Shown: positions 16,587-25,837, counted from the first letter of the stretch. The stretch is DNA of 64,000 bases from Microvirga lenta (GCF_020532555.1 NZ_JAJBBR010000007.1:62001-126000); one strand, 5' to 3'. A program made the numbers and translations. Notes: a model not told the origin generated them from the sequence alone.

Positions 16587-17539
16587 GGAACGGCTCGCGC
16601 AAGGGGAGGGGACGCCTTGATCCCCAACTGCTTGGCGATCCGCGCATTGAAGAAGAGTTCCCCCTCTCGATTGTAGGACAGCGGTATGTCGCTGGGCTTG
16701 GTTCCCTCCAGAATGTGGAGGCTTGCCTGAGCGACCCAGCGGCCCTGCTCTTCCGGGCTTTTGACGACGCCGAGGAGACTGACCTCCGTCAGCCATTCGA
16801 AATCGGTGCCGCTTGGGATTTCGCTGTGCTCTTCGGCCAAGCGACGGGCATCGGCCGGATCCCAGTCGGCGATGGCTCCGACGCCGAGGATCATGAGCAT
16901 GTCGACTTCCTGCTGGGCGCGCAGGAAGGCCGCCTTCCACTCCGCATACGAGTTGACGAAATAGGTCTTCTCGTACCTGATCCCGAAGAGGCGCTCGTGA
17001 TAGGCAAGTTCCTTGCGCTTGACGTCCGTGTCCTCCGAGAGGAAGCCGAGCCTTGGCCCGCGAGCATTCTGGCTCATGAGCCGGAGAATCTGCGGGATTG
17101 GCGAAACCTCGACCATTCCTGTGGTGTTGCGGTAGGGCAAGCCGTAGATCGAGGCGTCCCAATTGAGACCGCAGAACACGACCGGAACCGAGAAATTGCG
17201 CAGGTAGGGCTGAACCAGGTGCTGAGCGGCAGGATCGTCGCTGACGGTAATGACGTCGGGTTTGAACTCCTCGATCACCTGCCTGGCATTGTGAACGGAA
17301 GCGCTGATTTCTTCGTCTGCAGGACGTCGTTTGGTATCCAGATGGAAGACCCGCAGCTCGATGTCCCTGTCCTTCAGACCGTCGCGGAGCGCTGCCACGA
17401 TGCGGTCGTTCCATTCATTTCCAGCATGATAGGAGTCGACATGAAGCACCTTTCGCTGGGCCTGCACCGGCTGACTGTGGATCAGAAGCGCCGCAATGCC
17501 GAGCAAGATCAGGTAAAGGATATATGGAATGCGTGGCAT
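16583..17539 (-). CDS. Periplasmic ABC-type substrate-binding protein (ABC_sub_bind family)
   Basis: 318 residues. Signal peptide about 1-27 (ending PVQAQ). The mature part has the two-lobed periplasmic-binding fold of the PF04392-like family (KVLHVDSYHAGNEWNDRI ... PVVFCGLNWDASIYGLPYRNTTGMVEV). No permease or ATPase gene is near; instead it is coupled by a four-base overlap to the histidine kinase, so it probably presents a ligand to the kinase's periplasmic domain rather than feeding a transporter. The ATG at 17539 is preceded by GGGAGG; a longer frame to 17569 is less likely. Confidence 0.78.
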   Translation of the reverse strand: MPRIPYILYLILLGIAALLIHSQPVQAQRKVLHVDSYHAGNEWNDRIVAALRDGLKDRDIELRVFHLDTKRRPADEEISASVHNARQVIEEFKPDVITVSDDPAAQHLVQPYLRNFSVPVVFCGLNWDASIYGLPYRNTTGMVEVSPIPQILRLMSQNARGPRLGFLSEDTDVKRKELAYHERLFGIRYEKTYFVNSYAEWKAAFLRAQQEVDMLMILGVGAIADWDPADARRLAEEHSEIPSGTDFEWLTEVSLLGVVKSPEEQGRWVAQASLHILEGTKPSDIPLSYNREGELFFNARIAKQLGIKASPPLARAVP

Positions 17540-17947
17540 ACACACCTCCCCATGCGAGGCATGGCCCAATGCCGGCGGCTTGCAACCGAACCGCGGCGGC
17601 GGGAAGGGCCCTCCAAGGATGAAGTGCGGTCGAAACGCTGAGGCATGGTGCGAACAGTCCGTGCGAACGTTCGGCTGCCTTAGCGGGAGGGTTGTTTCTC
17701 GGGCAGATCGCCTTGGACTTATGCCTCACTGCTGAGCTTTGCTTCACGCACCATAGTATGCGCTCATCCACCCGCGCTCAACTCTTTAGCATGTCGCAAG
17801 CCCCTTAAGTGGTACGAACAGGATGATCTTCCTGAATATTGAATTCGGTTTCCGAAACCTTCTCCATGGCAGCGGATCGCTGGTCCGGCTACCGCTCGGC
17901 CTTGATCATCGCAAAGGTAACGACGAGCCTCTCGACGACAGGTTTCC
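17540..17947. other. Intergenic region with small repeats, no gene seen
   Basis: 408 bp upstream of the sensor operon and downstream of the homocysteine methyltransferase gene. I see no convincing ORF. It contains the direct repeat GTGCGAAC (17648-17655 and 17661-17668, 13-bp period) and a palindrome GGTTTCCGAAACC (17847-17859). Either could be a regulator site for the operon. Confidence 0.4.
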
Positions 17948-18919
17948 TCAGACCAGCTCAGCGGATGGTGCCGCATCAAGTGGGGCGCACGCTTCACAGA
18001 TGGCTTGAATGTGCGTGTGGTCGGTTCCGCAGCAGCCGCCGATGACGCACAGATGCTTCATCCTCTGCCGGAGGGCTCTATAGTGGCCTCCCAGAGCGGC
18101 AGGATCTCCAGGATCCAGCTCCGTGGCGACGTCGAGTTCCGCGTGGCTTAATTCTGAGGCATTGGCCCGCAGACCGCGGATCCGCTCGATCCATGCTCCC
18201 GACGCATCGATAACGCTTTCGAAGTGGCTCGGGTGAGCGCAGTTGATCATGTAGTAGGCGGGGCCGCTGCCTGTCGCGGCATCAACCTGTTCGATGGCGC
18301 TTTCGAGCGTGTCGCCGGAGGGAAGCCGTCCATCGGTTTCCACGGTGAACGAGATTGCAACCGGCAAGCCATTGGCCTGTGCGCTTCGCACGATGCCGAT
18401 GGCCTCCTCGGGATATGTAAGTGTCATGGCGGTTACCATATCTGCCTCCGTATCCCGGAAGACATCAATTTGTGCAGAGTGATACCGTTGGGCCTCTTCA
18501 GGACGCATTCTGGCGCCGACCCTATAGCCGTCGCCGCGCGGCCCCAGGATGCCGTTGATGACGATTGGGGTGCTGGGCGTCGTGTACCTGTCCCGCACAT
18601 GGCAGGCGAATGCCACCGAACGCCGCTGAATATCTGCAAGATCGTCGGCCGAGTAGCCGATTTCGGCGCCCCAGTCCGCATTCGCCCGCCACGTGACCGT
18701 ATCTAGAATGAAGCCGATGCCCTGCCGTCGAGCAATCGCCAAATATGGCCTGAAATAGTCATGAAGGATCTCCTTTCCGCGCTCGCTCATGATGAGGGGA
18801 AAGGCGGCAAAGCAGGGTAGGTCCAGACCTTGATGAAACACCAATGTGGTCTCGAGCCCGCCATCCGTGAGGAAATCGCCACGGGACAATTGCGGCAGCT
18901 TGGGTCGATGGAAAGCCAT
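17948..18919 (-). CDS. Homocysteine S-methyltransferase family protein
   Basis: 323 residues. TIM-barrel methyltransferase of the MmuM/BHMT/MetH-N family: LTDGGLETTLVFHQG at the N-terminus, the zinc Cys in YYMINCAHPSHF and the C-terminal pair in GGCCGTDHTHI. It probably transfers a methyl group to homocysteine from a donor such as S-methylmethionine; the donor is not determined. ATG 18919 has GGAGGAG upstream. The Crp/Fnr gene ends 68 bp before it on the same strand, so the two may be co-transcribed. Confidence 0.82.
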   Translation of the reverse strand: MAFHRPKLPQLSRGDFLTDGGLETTLVFHQGLDLPCFAAFPLIMSERGKEILHDYFRPYLAIARRQGIGFILDTVTWRANADWGAEIGYSADDLADIQRRSVAFACHVRDRYTTPSTPIVINGILGPRGDGYRVGARMRPEEAQRYHSAQIDVFRDTEADMVTAMTLTYPEEAIGIVRSAQANGLPVAISFTVETDGRLPSGDTLESAIEQVDAATGSGPAYYMINCAHPSHFESVIDASGAWIERIRGLRANASELSHAELDVATELDPGDPAALGGHYRALRQRMKHLCVIGGCCGTDHTHIQAICEACAPLDAAPSAELV

Positions 18920-18987
18920 GACTGCTCCTCCTTTGCAGGGTATGGCGCAAGATTGGAGTGCCGGCTTCCTGGGGTCTGTGAGGGGAA

Positions 18988-19683
18988 TCACACTGTCCCG
19001 TCCGGCTTCGTCCCGTCCTCCGAAGGTGTCGACAGGCGCGACGGCTGCAGGACACGGATGCGGTTGCGGCTCAGTTCCACCAGTCCTTGGCGCCGCCAGG
19101 TCTGGAGTTGCCGGTTCACGCTCTCGCGGGTCGCTCCTATGAAGATGGCAAGCTCCTCCTGGCTGACGTGCAAGTCACAGCCATAGTCTTCGCTGAGAGC
19201 CACCAGCCGGTGAGCCAAGCGGATCGGCAGTGGCAACAGAGCTCTCTCTTCCATCTGCCCGCTCATCCAACGGATGCGTTCGCACAGAAACTCGATGATA
19301 CGAACCGCCACGTCAGGCTTGGTGGCAAGAAGATCGAGAAAGTCCCGGCGGCGAACCACATAGAGTTCGGTCGGCTCCGTTGCTACGGCGTCTGCCGTCC
19401 GCGGCCTTCCATCGAGAAGAGCGACCTCGCCGAAAACATCCCCGGGGCCGAGCAGGTTGAGAGTGAGGCGCCGCCCGGAGGCAAGCCCGGTGCCGATACG
19501 GATCTGTCCGCGGCGCACGGCATAAAGAGCATCGCCCGCATCTCCCTTGAAAAAGAGCACTTCTTCCCGATCGAGGTGCCGCGTCAGGCAAAGCAGGGCT
19601 ATTGCTTGGATCGCCTCGGAACCAAGGCTGGCAAAGAACGGATTCGCGCCCAGCAGAGCAGTGAGGTTGCGCGGCTCAGCCAT
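18988..19683 (-). CDS. Crp/Fnr family transcriptional regulator
   Basis: 231 residues. Beta-roll effector domain (about 15-130) with GDVFGEVALLDGRPRTADAVA, which keeps the Glu and Arg of the cyclic-nucleotide phosphate cassette, so it could bind cAMP or a related nucleotide. Winged helix about 155-215 (VSQEELAIFIGATRESVNRQLQTWRRQGLVEL). No FNR-type cysteines. A cyclase response regulator lies a few kilobases away, which makes a cyclic-nucleotide link possible. Upstream of the homocysteine methyltransferase on the same strand. Confidence 0.85.
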   Translation of the reverse strand: MAEPRNLTALLGANPFFASLGSEAIQAIALLCLTRHLDREEVLFFKGDAGDALYAVRRGQIRIGTGLASGRRLTLNLLGPGDVFGEVALLDGRPRTADAVATEPTELYVVRRRDFLDLLATKPDVAVRIIEFLCERIRWMSGQMEERALLPLPIRLAHRLVALSEDYGCDLHVSQEELAIFIGATRESVNRQLQTWRRQGLVELSRNRIRVLQPSRLSTPSEDGTKPDGTV

Positions 19684-19859
19684 GGAATATGCCCTCCGCT
19701 TTGGGTGCCCGAGCTCGCGTGATCCTCGTCACAGACCGCGGGCGGCAAGTGCAGCAGTCTCGCCGGTGACACGGGCCGACCACACTGACGGCCTTCGTCA
19801 CACCAGGGCCGAGCCTGCGGCCGGCCCATTCTAGCAGCCAACATGATTGGAGGCACGCT

Positions 19860-20102
19860 ATGACGTACTTCACCGGTCTACTGATCGGCCCGGAGCGATC
19901 CGCTTCCCGATGGAATGTGAGAATCTCCTCGGATTATCTCAACCTTCTAAGGAGCCCAATCGCGCTCGTTCGCGGCATCATTGCCCGGGATCGAACCCGT
20001 CGCCAGCTGCTGGAGCTCGATACCCGCCTCCTTCGGGACATCGGCCTTGAGCCGTATGAGGTCTTCCACGGCTGGGCTGAATCCAAACATTCCAAGCGGT
20101 GA
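19860..20102 (+). CDS. DUF1127 (YjiS-like) small protein
   Basis: 80 residues. The C-terminal DUF1127 motif RRQLLELDTRLLRDIGLEPYEV (48-69) is typical. Small Arg-rich DUF1127 proteins are abundant in Hyphomicrobiales and have been linked to RNA handling and phosphate or stress responses. GGAGG precedes the ATG. The extended N-terminus (about 40 residues) is longer than the smallest members. Confidence 0.8.
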   Translation: MTYFTGLLIGPERSASRWNVRISSDYLNLLRSPIALVRGIIARDRTRRQLLELDTRLLRDIGLEPYEVFHGWAESKHSKR

Positions 20103-20180
20103 AACCGGGAGGAGCGGACCTTCGAATTGCACTCTCCCGAGCTGGGTCTTCAGGATCTGCATTCACGACAGAGGACAGTC

Positions 20181-20801
20181 ATGAATCTTTATTCTCGCTA
20201 TATCGGGCCGAAATTCGTCAGCTGTCTCTGCTCGATGAAGGACATCGAGGCTGAGCGGGAGCGGGTTGTTCCGCTGGCACAAGGGGTCGTTCTTGAAATC
20301 GGGATCGGTCCTGGGCTGAACCTTCCTTTCTACAATCCGGGGCAGGTCACGAAGGTGATCGGCGTCGATCCGAGCAGAGCCTTTCTCAATCTGGGCGAAG
20401 TGCGCCACCGGGCGAGCCGTGTACCGCTCGAAATCATCCGTGCCCAGGCGGAGGCGCTCCCACTTGGGGATGCCTCCATCGATACGGCCGTGGTCACCTA
20501 CACGCTCTGTTCGGTGCAGGATCCGGTCCAGGCCCTTCGAGAGGTCAGGCGTGTGCTGAAGCCGGAGGGCCGGGTCCTATTCCTCGAACATGGTCTGTCA
20601 CCAGAGCCCGGCGTGGCGCGCTGGCAATATCGGTTGAATCCTATCTGGCGCTCGCTCGCCGTGGGATGCAATCTGACGCGCCCGGTAGCGGAACTGCTGA
20701 GGCAGGCCGGCTTCCGGTTCGAGAACGTCGAGGAATATTACGTGGATGGTGCTCCCCGGCCAATCGGATTTCACTGCCGAGGTGTCGCCAAGGTCACCTG
20801 A
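20181..20801 (+). CDS. Class I SAM-dependent methyltransferase
   Basis: 206 residues. Methyltransf_11-type Rossmann fold: motif I VLEIGIGPGLNLPFY (about 36-50), acidic end of strand 2 VIGVDPS, motif post-I ALPLGDASIDTAVVTYTLCSV. Resembles UbiE-like or phospholipid N-methyltransferase-like small enzymes; the substrate is not clear. The frame opens at 20127, but the ATG at 20181 fits the family start (MNLYSRYIGPKFV). Lies 78 bp after the DUF1127 gene, possibly co-transcribed. Confidence 0.8.
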   Translation: MNLYSRYIGPKFVSCLCSMKDIEAERERVVPLAQGVVLEIGIGPGLNLPFYNPGQVTKVIGVDPSRAFLNLGEVRHRASRVPLEIIRAQAEALPLGDASIDTAVVTYTLCSVQDPVQALREVRRVLKPEGRVLFLEHGLSPEPGVARWQYRLNPIWRSLAVGCNLTRPVAELLRQAGFRFENVEEYYVDGAPRPIGFHCRGVAKVT

Positions 20802-21048
20802 CAGGAGTGATCAGGCCATCCGGTCCAGACCTATGCAGTTGGCTTGCCTCCGCCGGCGGGGCAGTGCCGAGAAGGTAATTGAAATAATGTATCTTTTGGT
20901 TGCGTCGTCCCCCCTTGAAGCGACCTGGAGCCATTGGACGCAGGCAGGATTTTGCACCTAGTGCTTGCAAGGACTCAATGGAACGGTCATGGTTAATGAA
21001 AGCCTGCGTGATCCGCATCGAGGGTGCGCTGGGGCCAAGGGGGATGAG

Positions 21049-21444
21049 ATGGGCGAGAGGCGCAAGTGCCGTGTCCTGATCGTGGAAGACGAGGCCATGA
21101 TCTCGATGCTGATCGAGGACATGGTTCTGGATCTCGGATGCGACATCGTCGGTCCGGCCGCCCGGCTCGATCAGGCTCTCACGCTTGCGCTGCAGGCGGA
21201 AATCGACGTCGGATTGCTCGACATCAACGTTGATGGCTCCGTCGTCTTTCCGGTTGCGGACGTGCTGCGCTTTCGCGGGATCCCGTTCATTTTCTCGACG
21301 GGATACGACGCCCGCACTCTTCCGGAGCGTTTCAAGGGCACCCCGACTCTGACGAAGCCATTCCTTCACCAGAGCCTTGCCGAGATGCTGACGACCGCCC
21401 TGGGAGATGCAGTATCTCCCGAGCCGGCCTCGCTGGCCGGATAA
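21049..21444 (+). CDS. Single-domain response regulator
   Basis: 131 residues, receiver only: RVLIVEDEAMISMLIEDMVLDLGCDIVG with the acidic pair, phospho-acceptor Asp in LLDINVDG, the switch Thr in FSTGYD and the Lys in LTKPF. This type is frequent in Hyphomicrobiales, often with HWE-family kinases. An AAGGGGG site precedes the ATG at 21049; an in-frame start at 20989 is possible but less well placed. No kinase gene is adjacent. Confidence 0.8.
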   Translation: MGERRKCRVLIVEDEAMISMLIEDMVLDLGCDIVGPAARLDQALTLALQAEIDVGLLDINVDGSVVFPVADVLRFRGIPFIFSTGYDARTLPERFKGTPTLTKPFLHQSLAEMLTTALGDAVSPEPASLAG

Positions 21445-21533
21445 GCTCCCGTTCGGGCGTGGAAAGTTCAGGCGTCTGGGCAGATGATCCCGATGGGGCG
21501 ATCTGCCCCGCCGGTGCAAGCAGTTGCATTGCG

Positions 21534-23174
21534 TCAGCGGCGCTCGCCATGTGCCCGGAACCATCTGAATCCATATGGCTCCAGCTTGATCGGTGATGCA
21601 GCTTTCTTCATAGACCGATCGTCTTCGCTGCTGAGCAGGGGTCTCATCTGATCGATGCCATCAAGCTGCAGGCGGGCTTCGGCGGGGCGGTCGGCGAGAT
21701 TGTGGAGGGTGATGACCGTGGCGCCTTCCCAATCGTAGCGAATCGCAAGCAGGCTTGTGTCTTCCGTCTGCAGTATCTCTCCCCGAGCCCAGCCGACTTC
21801 CGGGCAGGCACGGCGAGTGCGAACAAGCCGCTGCAGATGAGACATCAGCGACCCGTCCAAATCTCTCTGGGAGGCGACGTTGACCCGCTGATAGGCGAAG
21901 GGGCCATCGGATATCACGGGACGAACGAGTTTGTCGGCGGAAGCCATCGAGAACCCGGCATTCGGCTCATCGGCCCATTGCATGGGCGTTCTGACGGCAT
22001 TGCGCTCTTTGAGAGAAAGATCCTCTCCCATGCCGATCTCGTCGCCGTACCAAAGGACCGGTGTTGCCGGCAACGCGAACATAAGGCTGAATGCCAACTT
22101 GAGCCATTGCTCATCGCCGTCGAGCATCGGTGCGAGCCGCCGACGAAGACCACGCCCGTAGAGTTGCATGTCGGGGGCGGGTCCAAATCTGGAGAAGACC
22201 TCCTGCCTTTCTTCATCCTTGAGGCGGCCGAGATCGAGTTCATCGTGATTGCGTAGAAAACTTCCCCACTGGGCCTTTAGCGGGATCTCCGGCGTATCTC
22301 GCATGATGTCGCGGATCGGCTTCGCATCGCCTCGGGCGAGACTCAGGAACACATGCTGGTTGAGCATGAAGTTCAGGATCATGTGCATACGCTCGCCGCT
22401 TCTGCCGAAATACTCGTCGACCTGATCCATCGTGATGTTCGCTTCGGCCAGCATAACGGCCTCGGCACGACGCCAGGACAGAACATCGCGCAGCTCGCGC
22501 AGATATTCGTGCGGGTCATGCTTTGGTCTCTCTCGCTCCGGGAGCCCCTTGTACTCGATCAGGAAGGGAACGGCGTCGAGGCGAAAACCGGAGACTCCTA
22601 GCTGCAGCCAGAATCCCATGACCTTCTCGATCTCCGCCCGGACTTCCTCATTGGCGATGTTGAGATCGGCTTGGTGCTTGTAGAAGCGGTGCATGTACCA
22701 GGCTTCGGCGACCTCGTCGTAGGTCCAGATCGAATCCTGGACGCCCGGGAAGACGACGCCCTCGTGGATGTTGTCGGGCTTTTCCTTGGACCAGACATAC
22801 CAGTCCCGGTAGCGCGACTGAGGATCTCGACGAGCCTCCTGGAACCAGGGATGATCGATGGAGGTGTGGTTGGCGACGAGGTCGACGATGACCCGTAACC
22901 CCCGGTCTTGAGCGGCATGAGTGAAGGCGACGAAATCTCCAAGAGTGCCGAGGCGTGGATCGACGCCGTAAAAGTCCGTCACGTCGTATCCGTTGTCTCG
23001 GTTCGGAGACGGATAGAAGGGGAGCAGCCATATGCAGGTCGCGCCGAGTTCCTCGATGTGATCGAGGCGGTCGGCGAGCCCTTGGAAGTCGCCCACGCCA
23101 TCGCCGTTCGAATCCATGAAGGTTTCGACATCGATGCAATAAATCACGGCGTTCTTGTACCAAAGGTCGAGCAT
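21534..23174 (-). CDS. GH13 alpha-amylase family enzyme, trehalose synthase-like
   Basis: 546 residues. A (beta/alpha)8 GH13 domain with all conserved regions: VDLVANHTS, GFRLDAVPF (nucleophile Asp), MLAEANI (acid/base Glu) and RNHDELDL (stabilising Asp); a C-terminal beta domain follows. The N-terminus LWYKNAVIYCIDVETFMDSNGDGVGDFQGL is typical of TreS-like enzymes that interconvert maltose and trehalose, although no maltokinase domain is fused. Cytoplasmic (no signal peptide). Divergent from a second GH13 gene. Trehalose metabolism would fit the stress character of the region. Confidence 0.78.
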   Translation of the reverse strand: MLDLWYKNAVIYCIDVETFMDSNGDGVGDFQGLADRLDHIEELGATCIWLLPFYPSPNRDNGYDVTDFYGVDPRLGTLGDFVAFTHAAQDRGLRVIVDLVANHTSIDHPWFQEARRDPQSRYRDWYVWSKEKPDNIHEGVVFPGVQDSIWTYDEVAEAWYMHRFYKHQADLNIANEEVRAEIEKVMGFWLQLGVSGFRLDAVPFLIEYKGLPERERPKHDPHEYLRELRDVLSWRRAEAVMLAEANITMDQVDEYFGRSGERMHMILNFMLNQHVFLSLARGDAKPIRDIMRDTPEIPLKAQWGSFLRNHDELDLGRLKDEERQEVFSRFGPAPDMQLYGRGLRRRLAPMLDGDEQWLKLAFSLMFALPATPVLWYGDEIGMGEDLSLKERNAVRTPMQWADEPNAGFSMASADKLVRPVISDGPFAYQRVNVASQRDLDGSLMSHLQRLVRTRRACPEVGWARGEILQTEDTSLLAIRYDWEGATVITLHNLADRPAEARLQLDGIDQMRPLLSSEDDRSMKKAASPIKLEPYGFRWFRAHGERR

Positions 23175-23500
23175 CGAGCGTCCTGCCTTTGTCCTGCTAT
23201 AGGGTTATGAAGACTCACATCCAAATGTGCATTTCATGGCCCTCAGGAAACGCTTGGCCATGGCAGAGCGACGTAGAAATATGTCCTGTCGCCTTCATCT
23301 CCTCCTTCTAGCAATATTTTCAGCGCCTCGAAGAGAAAGCGCTGGAGAGCCTTCGGTTCCTCAAGGTAGGATTCTTCAGAAGGCGACAGACCCTGTCCCC
23401 TCCGGCGTCATGGCCGGAGGGCGGAACCATCACCAAGGGCAAGCCATTGGCATTTGATCCACTTTCAGAGGTGTACGGACCACAAGAGCGAGCGGAGAGC
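23175..23500. other. Intergenic region between divergent GH13 genes
   Basis: 326 bp with no convincing ORF. It must hold both promoters. The only recognisable element is GGAAC-N17-CATT at 23423-23448 facing the rightward gene, one mismatch from the EcfG consensus. Confidence 0.5.
23423..23448 (+). promoter_or_regulatory. Weak EcfG-like promoter candidate
   Basis: GGAAC (23423-23427), 17 bases, CATT (23445-23448), 52 bp before the start of the alpha-glucosidase-like gene. One mismatch in the -10 element. Confidence 0.3.
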
Positions 23501-25105
23501 ATGTCCATGCCTGAAACCACCTGGTGGAAGCGCGGAATCGTCTACCAGATCTATCCCCGTTCATTTCATGATACGAACGGCGACGGCATCGGCGATCTTC
23601 AAGGGATCTCCCAAAGGCTCGATTACCTGCAATGGCTGGGAGTCGATGCTATCTGGATCTCTCCGATCTTTCCGTCCCCGATGGCTGATTTCGGCTATGA
23701 CGTTTCAGACTATTGCGGCATCGATCCGATCTTCGGCACTCTCGACGATTTCGACAGGGTCCTTGAACAGGCACATTCCCGAAACCTGAAGGTCATTCTG
23801 GATTTTGTCCCGAACCATACATCCGACCAACACCCATGGTTTCTTGAGAGCCGCTCGTCGCGAACGAATCCGAAGCGGGATTGGTATATCTGGCGCGATC
23901 CGGCTCCGGGCGGCGGAGTGCCGAACAACTGGATCAGCAATTTCGGCGGACCTGCCTGGGAGTGGGACGAGGCGACGGGGCAGTATTACTATCATGCCTT
24001 CCTGAAGGAGCAGCCGGACCTCAACTGGCGTAATCCGGAAGTCAGGGAAGCAATGTTCGATAGCCTGCGCTTCTGGCTCCGGCGCGGTGTGGACGGCTTC
24101 CGGGTCGATGTCATCTGGCACCTCATCAAGGATGCCGAGTTCCGGAACAACCCTCCCAATCCCGGCTACCAGTCGCATCAGGCGGAGATCAACAGGTACC
24201 TCCAAGTCCACTCGGCCGACCAGCCGGAGGTCCATGACGTGATCGCTGCGATGCGCCAGGTTTTGGAGGAGTACGAAGACAGGGTGCTGATCGGCGAGAT
24301 CTATCTGCCCCTGGAGCGCCTTGTTGCCTATTACGGTAAGGACCTATCAGGAGCGCATCTCCCCTTCAACTTCCAGCTGATCCAGACCGCGTGGAACGCG
24401 CACGTAATCGAAAAGCTTGTCAACGAGTATGAAGGGGTCCTGCCCGACGGCGGATGGCCGAATTGGGTTCTCGGCAATCACGATCAGCCGCGCATTGGTG
24501 CCAGAATCGGCAAGGCGCAGGCCCGGGTCGCGGCGATGCTGCTGCTGACCCTGCGGGGAACGCCTACCATGTACTACGGCGACGAAATCGGTATGACGAA
24601 GGTCGAGATCCCGCCCGAATCCGTGCAGGACCCATGGGAGAAGAACGAACCAGGTCTCGGCCTCGGTCGTGATCCCGCACGCACGCCAATGCAATGGGAT
24701 TCCTCTCCGAATGCCGGTTTCACCCCCGGCGAGCCGTGGCTGCCGCTCGCGCCGGATTTCCAGACCTGCAACGTGGAAGTGCTGTCCCAGGATTCAGGCT
24801 CTATTCTATGTCTCTACCGGCGCCTCATCGATCTGCGCCGTCGCCACCTGGCCCTCAGCATCGGACAGTATTTGCCGGTGCAATCCGGTGGGCAGGTCTT
24901 CGCGTATGAGCGCCGACATGGAGCGGAGCGGTTGCTCATCGCGCTTAATTTCGGCCATGTATCTCAGGCTATCGACCTGCCTGACAGGGTTGGAAAGGCG
25001 CGTGTGCTGCTGTCGACGGTTCGGAGCGGAGAATGGCATGTGGAGGCCGGCTGCCTGGATCTGGCTCCGGACGAGGGGCTAATCGTTGCTCTTGAGGAAG
25101 GATAG
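23501..25105 (+). CDS. GH13 alpha-glucosidase (oligo-1,6-glucosidase type)
   Basis: 534 residues. GH13 catalytic barrel: IVYQIYPRSFHDTNGDGIGDLQG, DFVPNHTSDQHPWF, GFRVDVIWH (nucleophile), IGEIYLPL (acid/base) and LGNHDQPR (stabiliser). The pattern fits exo-acting cytoplasmic alpha-glucosidases that release glucose from maltose, isomaltose or similar sugars. The frame begins at a TTG (23447), but the ATG at 23501 has GCGGAGAG upstream and starts nearer the family N-terminus. Its last 27 bases overlap the convergent TetR gene. Confidence 0.82.
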   Translation: MSMPETTWWKRGIVYQIYPRSFHDTNGDGIGDLQGISQRLDYLQWLGVDAIWISPIFPSPMADFGYDVSDYCGIDPIFGTLDDFDRVLEQAHSRNLKVILDFVPNHTSDQHPWFLESRSSRTNPKRDWYIWRDPAPGGGVPNNWISNFGGPAWEWDEATGQYYYHAFLKEQPDLNWRNPEVREAMFDSLRFWLRRGVDGFRVDVIWHLIKDAEFRNNPPNPGYQSHQAEINRYLQVHSADQPEVHDVIAAMRQVLEEYEDRVLIGEIYLPLERLVAYYGKDLSGAHLPFNFQLIQTAWNAHVIEKLVNEYEGVLPDGGWPNWVLGNHDQPRIGARIGKAQARVAAMLLLTLRGTPTMYYGDEIGMTKVEIPPESVQDPWEKNEPGLGLGRDPARTPMQWDSSPNAGFTPGEPWLPLAPDFQTCNVEVLSQDSGSILCLYRRLIDLRRRHLALSIGQYLPVQSGGQVFAYERRHGAERLLIALNFGHVSQAIDLPDRVGKARVLLSTVRSGEWHVEAGCLDLAPDEGLIVALEEG

Positions 25106-25759
25106 GGCAGGGGCGGCCGCTTGGGCGCCTACGAGCCTTTCCAACTGCCCGATCCTCTCGTCGATATAGCGCTCCATCAAGCCGGGAGCTGATGTTCCGA
25201 ACATCCTGATGCGGCCGGTATGCGCCAGAAGGAGCATTCCGGCCGCATGAGCGAAGGTGTCGACCATCATGAGGTCCGCCTCTTCTTGAGAAGCTCCCAT
25301 TGCGCGGGCTGCTTCCGCGATCGGCAGAAGTGCGGCTGCGAGGCCGGCATTGAGCTGCTCGTCACGCTCGCGGCCCAGTCCCTTCGGCTTCATGCCTCCC
25401 CGGAACAGGTAGAATCCGAGGTCGAGATCTCGTGGATTGTCCGCATAGTACTTGAAAAAGGCCATGGCTGCGGCCCTCAGGCGTGGGGCAGGGCCATTGG
25501 TGTTGGCGACCGCCGTGGCCACGGCCTCCCTCAGATTGTTGAGCGAGGCCTGAAGCACTTCTGCATAGATCGCCTCCTTGGACTCGAAATGGAAATACAG
25601 CGCCGCGGGCGTGTAGCCCGCTTCCGCTGCGATGGCACGGAGCGAGGCGCCATCCAGACCTTCGGTCTCGAAAATCGTCCGCGCGGCCTCCAGGATAAGG
25701 CTGCGCTTCAGGTCTCGAACAGCCTGGGCTCGCCCTCGTTTGCGCGGTTCCGCTGTCAT
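25079..25759 (-). CDS. TetR/AcrR family transcriptional regulator
   Basis: 226 residues. N-terminal TetR helix-turn-helix (about 16-62: ILEAARTIFETEGLDGASLRAIAAEAGYTPAALYFHFESKEAIY). The C-terminal part is an all-helical ligand domain of unknown specificity. Divergent, 78 bp away, from the HpaB/AbfD-family flavoprotein gene, which it probably represses. Its 3' end overlaps the alpha-glucosidase gene by 27 bp. Confidence 0.85.
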   Translation of the reverse strand: MTAEPRKRGRAQAVRDLKRSLILEAARTIFETEGLDGASLRAIAAEAGYTPAALYFHFESKEAIYAEVLQASLNNLREAVATAVANTNGPAPRLRAAAMAFFKYYADNPRDLDLGFYLFRGGMKPKGLGRERDEQLNAGLAAALLPIAEAARAMGASQEEADLMMVDTFAHAAGMLLLAHTGRIRMFGTSAPGLMERYIDERIGQLERLVGAQAAAPALSFLKSND

Positions 25760-25781
25760 TCCGGCCTACTTTCGTCGATGC

Positions 25782-25810
25782 TTGACGGATTTTTCTAACA
25801 CTGTTCAAAT
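25782..25810 (+). promoter_or_regulatory. Sigma-70-type promoter candidate for the flavoprotein gene
   Basis: TTGACG (25782-25787), 17 bases, TCAAAT (25805-25810), 28 bp before the ATG at 25838. Five of six bases match at -35 and four of six at -10. Confidence 0.4.
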
Positions 25811-25837
25811 ACCACAACAAGCTCAGAGGAGCCCGCC

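Noticed and set aside
16587..17414. 276-codon N-terminal extension of the histidine kinase
   Set aside because: It is an out-of-frame reading of the binding-protein gene; the kinase starts naturally at 16586 with an ATGA overlap.
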